DNA from: an uncultured Methanomassiliicoccus sp.
GTDB lineage: Archaea; Thermoplasmatota; Thermoplasmata; Methanomassiliicoccales; Methanomassiliicoccaceae
Length of the DNA: 64,000 bases
Assembly (NCBI GenBank): GCA_905202485.1
Contig: CAJKRY010000007.1
Location: 1-64,000 of the forward strand
Direction: 5' to 3'
This document shows positions 60,810 through 64,000 of the stretch, piece after piece; position 1 is the stretch's first letter, and each line of letters opens with the position of its first letter. Position numbers and translations under genes: made by a program. Under the pieces are notes generated by a model. It was not told where the DNA came from. It did no database searches and was given only the letters and a program-made list of their open reading frames with translations.

Positions 60810-60880
60810 TGGCGAAGTGCCCGGGAGTTGAACCCGGCTGCCGTGGCTGTAGAGGCCTGGTGGTCCCGGACCAACACTCC
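60810..60880 (-). tRNA. pylT: tRNA-Pyl (CTA)
   Basis: A 71-base tRNA on the reverse strand with encoded CCA. The acceptor is GGAGTGT/GCACTTC with two G-U pairs. A single base precedes the D stem GGTC/GACC, which has a loop of only three bases (CGG). The anticodon stem is broken: CC and GG pair outside, GGC and GCC inside, with an A opposite AC between them. The loop is CTCTACA with anticodon CTA at 60850-60852. The variable region has three bases, and the T-arm is CCGGG/CCCGG with TTCAACT. These traits match tRNA-Pyl of this order. It heads the pyl operon. Confidence 0.93.
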
Positions 60881-60893
60881 ACATTGCGGTTAA

Positions 60894-60930
60894 GTGATGC
60901 CCTGAGGCGCAGAATCTCAGGGCAGTTCAC
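60894..60930 (-). promoter_or_regulatory. Hairpin in the tRNA-Pyl leader
   Basis: TGCCCTGAG pairs perfectly with CTCAGGGCA, extended by GTGA/TTCAC with a bulge. It lies 13 bases upstream of the tRNA-Pyl 5' end in the predicted primary transcript. It may guide processing or be a separate small RNA. Confidence 0.5.
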
Positions 60931-61009
60931 TTCCCTGTATTCAATCGTAGGGGGATATGATCGAACAGCAGGACTTCTCATGAGGAAATGATTCTCATCT
61001 TGTATAGGG

Positions 61010-61020
61010 TGTATATAAGA
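61010..61020 (-). promoter_or_regulatory. TATA box of the pyl operon
   Basis: On the reverse strand TCTTATATAC, the best TATA match upstream of pylT. A start about 26 bases further would be near 60988. Confidence 0.5.
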
Positions 61021-61272
61021 GGAGTGAGAAGCCATCTCAAATTCAGAGTTATTTCCAAAATGAGATATGTTTTTGAATCGTATAGTTGACGAGTTCATTT
61101 CCTCACACAGAATCTGAAACTTTTGTATATTATTTAAAGATTTCCCTAATTACCCCCATGGCTCAATAACTAATATTTAAAACTAATTGTTGGTGTATAT
61201 AAGCTCTTATTTCATTATATTTAAATGTTTCTAATTGAACTTACTACTTTATATAGTAGAATGTAAATGATC

Positions 61273-61291
61273 ATATAAACGTTTTATACTA
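61273..61291 (+). promoter_or_regulatory. TATA region of second mtmCB
   Basis: The stretch ATATAAACGTTTTATAC lies about 20-38 bases before the ATG of mtmC copy 2, where an archaeal TATA box for a short-leader transcript is expected. A stronger-looking ttatatag at 61247-61256 would give a leader of about 30 bases. Confidence 0.4.
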
Positions 61292-61310
61292 GAACAATGG
61301 AAGTGTCTAG

Positions 61311-61952
61311 ATGAGCAGCAAAGAAGAAATAATGGCAAGTCTCAAGAAATCAATTGAGACTTGGGACGTCAAGCTTGCTGAAACAGCAGCAAAAGAAGCT
61401 TTGGATGCCGGAATAGACCCTGGTGATGCAGTGGAAAACGGTCTAGGAAAAGGCATGGAAACAATCAGCAAACTTTTCGATGAAGCAAAGATCTTCCTCC
61501 CACAGGTTTTAGCAGCTTCTAAGGCCATGGAAAAGGCATTGGAAGTTTTCGAACCTGTAATGGTGAAGGGATCTACAAGCTCACGTGGTACCGTAGTTTT
61601 AGCTACAGTTCTGGGTGACATTCATGAAATCGGAAAGAATGTAGTAGCAGCCATGCTGAAAGGTGCCGGATTCAATGTAGTAGACATTGGAAGAGATGTA
61701 GCACCTGAAAAGTTCTTAGAAGCTGTAAAGGAAAACAAGGCCGATGTTGTTGGTGCATCTGCATTAATGACAACCACAGTAGTGGTTCAGAAGGACATTG
61801 TTGACCTCATCAAGGAAGAAAATGTGAGCGTAAAGACCATTTTCGGTGGAGCTCCAGCTAGTGCAGAGTGGGTTGAGAGTATCGGTGGAGATATGTATTG
61901 CCCGTCTGGAGCAGAAGCAGTAGAACTGGTCACTAAGTTAATCAAGGGGTGA
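61311..61952 (+). CDS. mtmC: Monomethylamine corrinoid protein MtmC, copy 2
   Basis: A 213-residue corrinoid protein with the same job as copy 1. N-terminal helical bundle LKKSIETWDVKLAETAAKEAL (read in parts), then the B12-binding domain with GDIHEIGKNVV near residue 102, VVDIGRDVAPEKF, SALMTTTVVV near residue 149 and FGGAPASAEW near residue 177. Unlike copy 1 it lacks the extra C-terminal cysteines. Five bases separate it from mtmB, so they form one operon. Codon use looks A-rich, as in highly expressed genes of this organism; that is an impression only. Confidence 0.94.
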   Translation: MSSKEEIMASLKKSIETWDVKLAETAAKEALDAGIDPGDAVENGLGKGMETISKLFDEAKIFLPQVLAASKAMEKALEVFEPVMVKGSTSSRGTVVLATVLGDIHEIGKNVVAAMLKGAGFNVVDIGRDVAPEKFLEAVKENKADVVGASALMTTTVVVQKDIVDLIKEENVSVKTIFGGAPASAEWVESIGGDMYCPSGAEAVELVTKLIKG

Positions 61953-61957
61953 ACTAA

Positions 61958-63325
61958 ATGGCAGCCAGACCAATCTCAATATATGATACATATGAGAGAT
62001 TTTTGAAAGGACAAAAAGTCGCGGAAAGTGATTGGGATTACGTCACAATTCCAACAAACGCAACTGCAATGAAAGAGAAATACAACATCAAATTCGGTAA
62101 AGAGATCATACCTGAAGACAAAGACCTCAAAAACAGGTTATTCCAGGCAGGTATGGAAATGCTCATTACCAGCGGATTTTACAACGCTGATATGGGTAGA
62201 GTATTATATGTAACCGAAGATGAAATCAAAGAAGGCATTAAAAAGACTCCTAAAAAATTACTCTTAGGAGAATATCGTGACGCTGCTCGCTTTGAACCAA
62301 GGAAGGGAAACTCTTCTACAAAGCCAATCATTCAGGGAGGACCAACAGGTGCTCCAGTTTCTGAGGAAGTATTTATCCAAGTAATGCAAAGTTACGCTCA
62401 GGAGGCTACAGTCGATACACTCGTAAATGGTGTAATGGCTACAATAGAAGGACACCCTGCAACAACAAACACACCTTGGGAAATCAAAGCCACATTGGCT
62501 GAACTGAGGGCGGTAAAGGAAGCCAGAGTCAGGGCTAACCGTCCATATATGGCTATATAGGGCCCTGAGACACCGCTGTCCGCAGCGGGACGTCTCGCCG
62601 GAGATTACGCCATGAGGCCATGTGAAAGCCATGAGTGCTCACAGCTGAACGAACTGAAGATAGATATGGCAGGACTCAACATGCTTGCTGGATGGCAGGC
62701 TCAGGGTAACACCATCATGATCGAACAGATGCCTATCTTTGGTGGATATTGTGGCGGAATTGAAGAAACAGCAATTTGCGACATTGCTACAACTCTTGCA
62801 TCCTTCACACTCTTTGGAGGAAACTTCCACTTAGATGGTCCAATCCACATCAGGTGGGGTATCACAACATCAAGAGAGACTTTACAGGTAGCTGCCCACG
62901 CTGCAGCAGCCATAGATGCCAACACAGATCTGTTACTTGCAAATCAGTACTACACAATCGCTGGACCTTGCACAGAGATGTGTCTTCTTGAGACTGCAGC
63001 TCAGGCAATGTCTGATACCGCAAGCGGACGTGAACTTCTGTCTGGTTCAGCTGCCGCCAAGGGTGTTGTTCAGGACAAGACCACTGGTATGGAAGCAAGA
63101 ATCATGGGAGAAGCCGCTATGGCAACATGCGGAATGAAAGTCTCTGAAGTCAATGAGATCCTTGAGAAACTGGTAAGTGAATACGAGCAGAACTATACCA
63201 AAGCTCCTGCTGGAAAACGCTTCCAGGAATGCTACGACGTCAAGAATGTTATACCCACTGATGAGTATATACAGATATACAACGGTGCCGTAGCAAAACT
63301 CAGGGACCTTGGACTTCCGATGTAA
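61958..63325 (+). CDS. mtmB: Monomethylamine methyltransferase MtmB with pyrrolysine, copy 2
   Basis: The same enzyme as copy 1, 455 residues, with the in-frame amber at 62558-62560 read as pyrrolysine (residue 201). The two halves are in one frame with no other stop. Motifs: PIIQGGPTGAPVSEEVF, then AI-Pyl-GPETPLSAAGR, CESHECSQLNELKID, EQMPIFGGYCGG, LDGPIHIRWG, CTEMCLLETAAQ, KTTGMEARIMGEA and KRFQECYDV. An automatic caller would report two ORFs (61958-62560 and 62612-63325). It is followed by a T run and then the transporter gene. Confidence 0.95.
62567..62596 (+). promoter_or_regulatory. Hairpin just after the mtmB amber codon, copy 2
   Basis: GAGAC (62567-62571) pairs with GTCTC (62592-62596), and CCGCT (62573-62577) with AGCGG (62584-62588) around loop GTCCGC. 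The DNA is almost the same as in copy 1 although the genes differ elsewhere, so the structure may be under selection (PYLIS-like). Confidence 0.55.
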
Positions 63326-63362
63326 GGATAATTCATAGTTATCCTACATTGCTTTCCTAAAC

Positions 63363-63382
63363 CCATTTTTTTTATTTTTTTT
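63363..63382 (+). terminator. T-rich terminator after second mtmB
   Basis: Two adjoining T runs (about 63365-63381) 40 bases after the mtmB stop, the usual form of archaeal termination signal. The transporter gene follows with its own ATG at 63403. Confidence 0.45.
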
Positions 63383-63402
63383 ATGTTGCGGGAGAGATTT
63401 AG

Positions 63403-64000
63403 ATGAATGTGGGTAGAAAGAAAGTAGCGGCAGCTATCCTTGTCGTAGCCTGTTTGGCGTTATTGTGTATCACTTTGGTACCGACAAGCAGTCTTGAAGA
63501 CGACGCAGCTGCAAATCCGGATATAGCATTATCTTCAGGAGAGGAAATGCTCACTCCATCTGGCTCAGAGGGAACTTCTGACCAGTCATTCACAGATGAC
63601 GAGATGAGCCGATACTCCAAGAATATGGACATATGGTTCATGTTAATGCTAGTTGCATTTTTGATGATATTTATTAGGAAGTTCGAGTGGGGTGTGGCTT
63701 TAGCTACATTACTCGTTACAGCAGGCAGCTTTTTATCATATATGGCTATCCAGCAGTTCTACTTTGGAGCTGACATATGGGATCAGTCATTAATGATCCG
63801 GGGTGTGATCTGCTCAATCACGGTAGTGATTGGAATTGGTGTATTCTTAGGAACCATTAAAATGTGGCAATACTTGCTGGTAGGAGTATTATTTGCTCCG
63901 ATTTATGCATTTGTCGAGTGGTTCTTAACAGCCGCGCCATATCTGAATGACCTAGGCATCGGAACTGTTACAGATCCAGGCGGATCGATAATGGTGCATA
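63403..64000 (+). CDS. Rh/Amt-type ammonium or methylamine transporter (partial)
   Basis: The first 199 codons of a membrane protein that runs off the window. It starts with a signal-like hydrophobic segment (AAAILVVACLALLCIT), then an acidic Ser-rich outer loop of about 50 residues. At least four membrane segments follow (WFMLMLVAFLMIFI; WGVALATLLVTAGSFLSYM; IRGVICSITVVIGIGVFLG; WQYLLVGVLFAPIYAFVEWF, read approximately). The visible end DPGGSIMVH matches the conserved D-x-GGS-x-x-IH element of Rh/Amt proteins. Placed just after mtmCB, it probably imports methylamine or exports the ammonium that MtmB releases. GGGAGAG precedes ATG. Confidence 0.75.
   Translation, partial: MNVGRKKVAAAILVVACLALLCITLVPTSSLEDDAAANPDIALSSGEEMLTPSGSEGTSDQSFTDDEMSRYSKNMDIWFMLMLVAFLMIFIRKFEWGVALATLLVTAGSFLSYMAIQQFYFGADIWDQSLMIRGVICSITVVIGIGVFLGTIKMWQYLLVGVLFAPIYAFVEWFLTAAPYLNDLGIGTVTDPGGSIMVH

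Larger units (their letters stand above)
60881..61310. other. Divergent promoter region between pylT and second mtmC
   Basis: A 430-base spacer. On the reverse strand a TATA box near 61010-61020 predicts a transcript with about 107 bases of leader before tRNA-Pyl, containing a strong hairpin. On the forward strand several TATA-like stretches (61247-61256, 61273-61291) precede mtmC copy 2. An open frame on the reverse strand crosses the tRNA and is rejected. Confidence 0.55.

Noticed and set aside
60772..61098. 108-codon open frame on the reverse strand upstream of pylS
   Set aside because: It runs straight through tRNA-Pyl and its leader and has no family or ribosome binding site.

Overview
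The window reads as chromosome from a methylotrophic methanogen of the order Methanomassiliicoccales (Thermoplasmata-related, often gut-associated). The main evidence is at the right end. There is a complete pyrrolysine cassette, pylT-pylS-pylB-pylC-pylD, followed by ramA and a monomethylamine methyltransferase pair mtmC-mtmB. A second mtmC-mtmB pair lies beyond it on the other strand. Both mtmB genes carry an in-frame amber codon. PylS is the short 275-residue form without an N-terminal tRNA-binding domain, and the tRNA-Pyl has a three-base D-loop and an interrupted anticodon stem; both are known traits of this order. TATA boxes about 25 bases upstream of starts, a tRNA with a 37/38 intron, archaeal CysRS, HMG-CoA reductase, the HypA/HypD maturases and ferredoxin oxidoreductases also fit an anaerobic archaeon.

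Layout. Bases 1-2769 are mostly AT-rich non-coding sequence holding one small gene and two diverged copies of a hairpin-bearing element. 2770-5000: alpha/beta hydrolase and hypDA. 5001-6561: poorly coding, with a strong candidate structured RNA at about 5985-6216. 6562-13354: acyl-CoA synthetase with its XRE-cupin regulator, a P-loop ATPase, a four-subunit 2-oxoacid (VOR-type) ferredoxin oxidoreductase, and HMG-CoA reductase. 13526-20000: SpeD-like protein, tRNA-Ile, DUF835 protein, an ACT-metallo-beta-lactamase fusion, an ArsB/NhaD permease, endonuclease IV and a SufS-like enzyme. 20007-25216: IscS/IscU, PyrD/PyrK, rubredoxin, ACT protein and PaaK. 25347-31519: PAS sensor, small proteins, RNase H, and an ArsR/HMA/P-type ATPase metal operon. 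31652-37511: intron-bearing tRNA-Cys, cysE, cysS, a radical SAM protein, and a DtxR-FeoA regulator with FeoB.

37539-47344 is more accessory: a COG1325 protein, tRNA-Leu, a DUF308 protein, a ribbon-helix-helix regulator, then a tight three-gene operon of an 1880-residue helicase-nuclease, an AlkD-like HEAT protein and a DUF1848 protein. This is the best candidate for a little-described DNA-protection system. 47419-52984: TIGR04076 protein with an amber codon before further open frame, a second PaaK, IorB/IorA, a SIMPL protein, a HEAT protein and a small Cys-rich protein. 53060-64000 is the pyrrolysine/methylamine region and ends in a truncated Rh/Amt-type transporter.

How the genes work together. 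Monomethylamine probably enters through the transporter. MtmB passes its methyl group to MtmC, RamA keeps the corrinoid reduced, and PylBCD/PylS/PylT supply the pyrrolysine MtmB needs. Two salvage routes seem present: acyl-CoA synthetase plus VOR for branched-chain acids, and PaaK plus IOR for aryl acids, each allowing reductive carboxylation to a 2-oxoacid for amino acid synthesis. The amber codon is rare as a stop here. It ends only five annotated genes, one of them pylS itself. Base composition, homology searches and RNA folding were not computed; assignments rest on motif reading.
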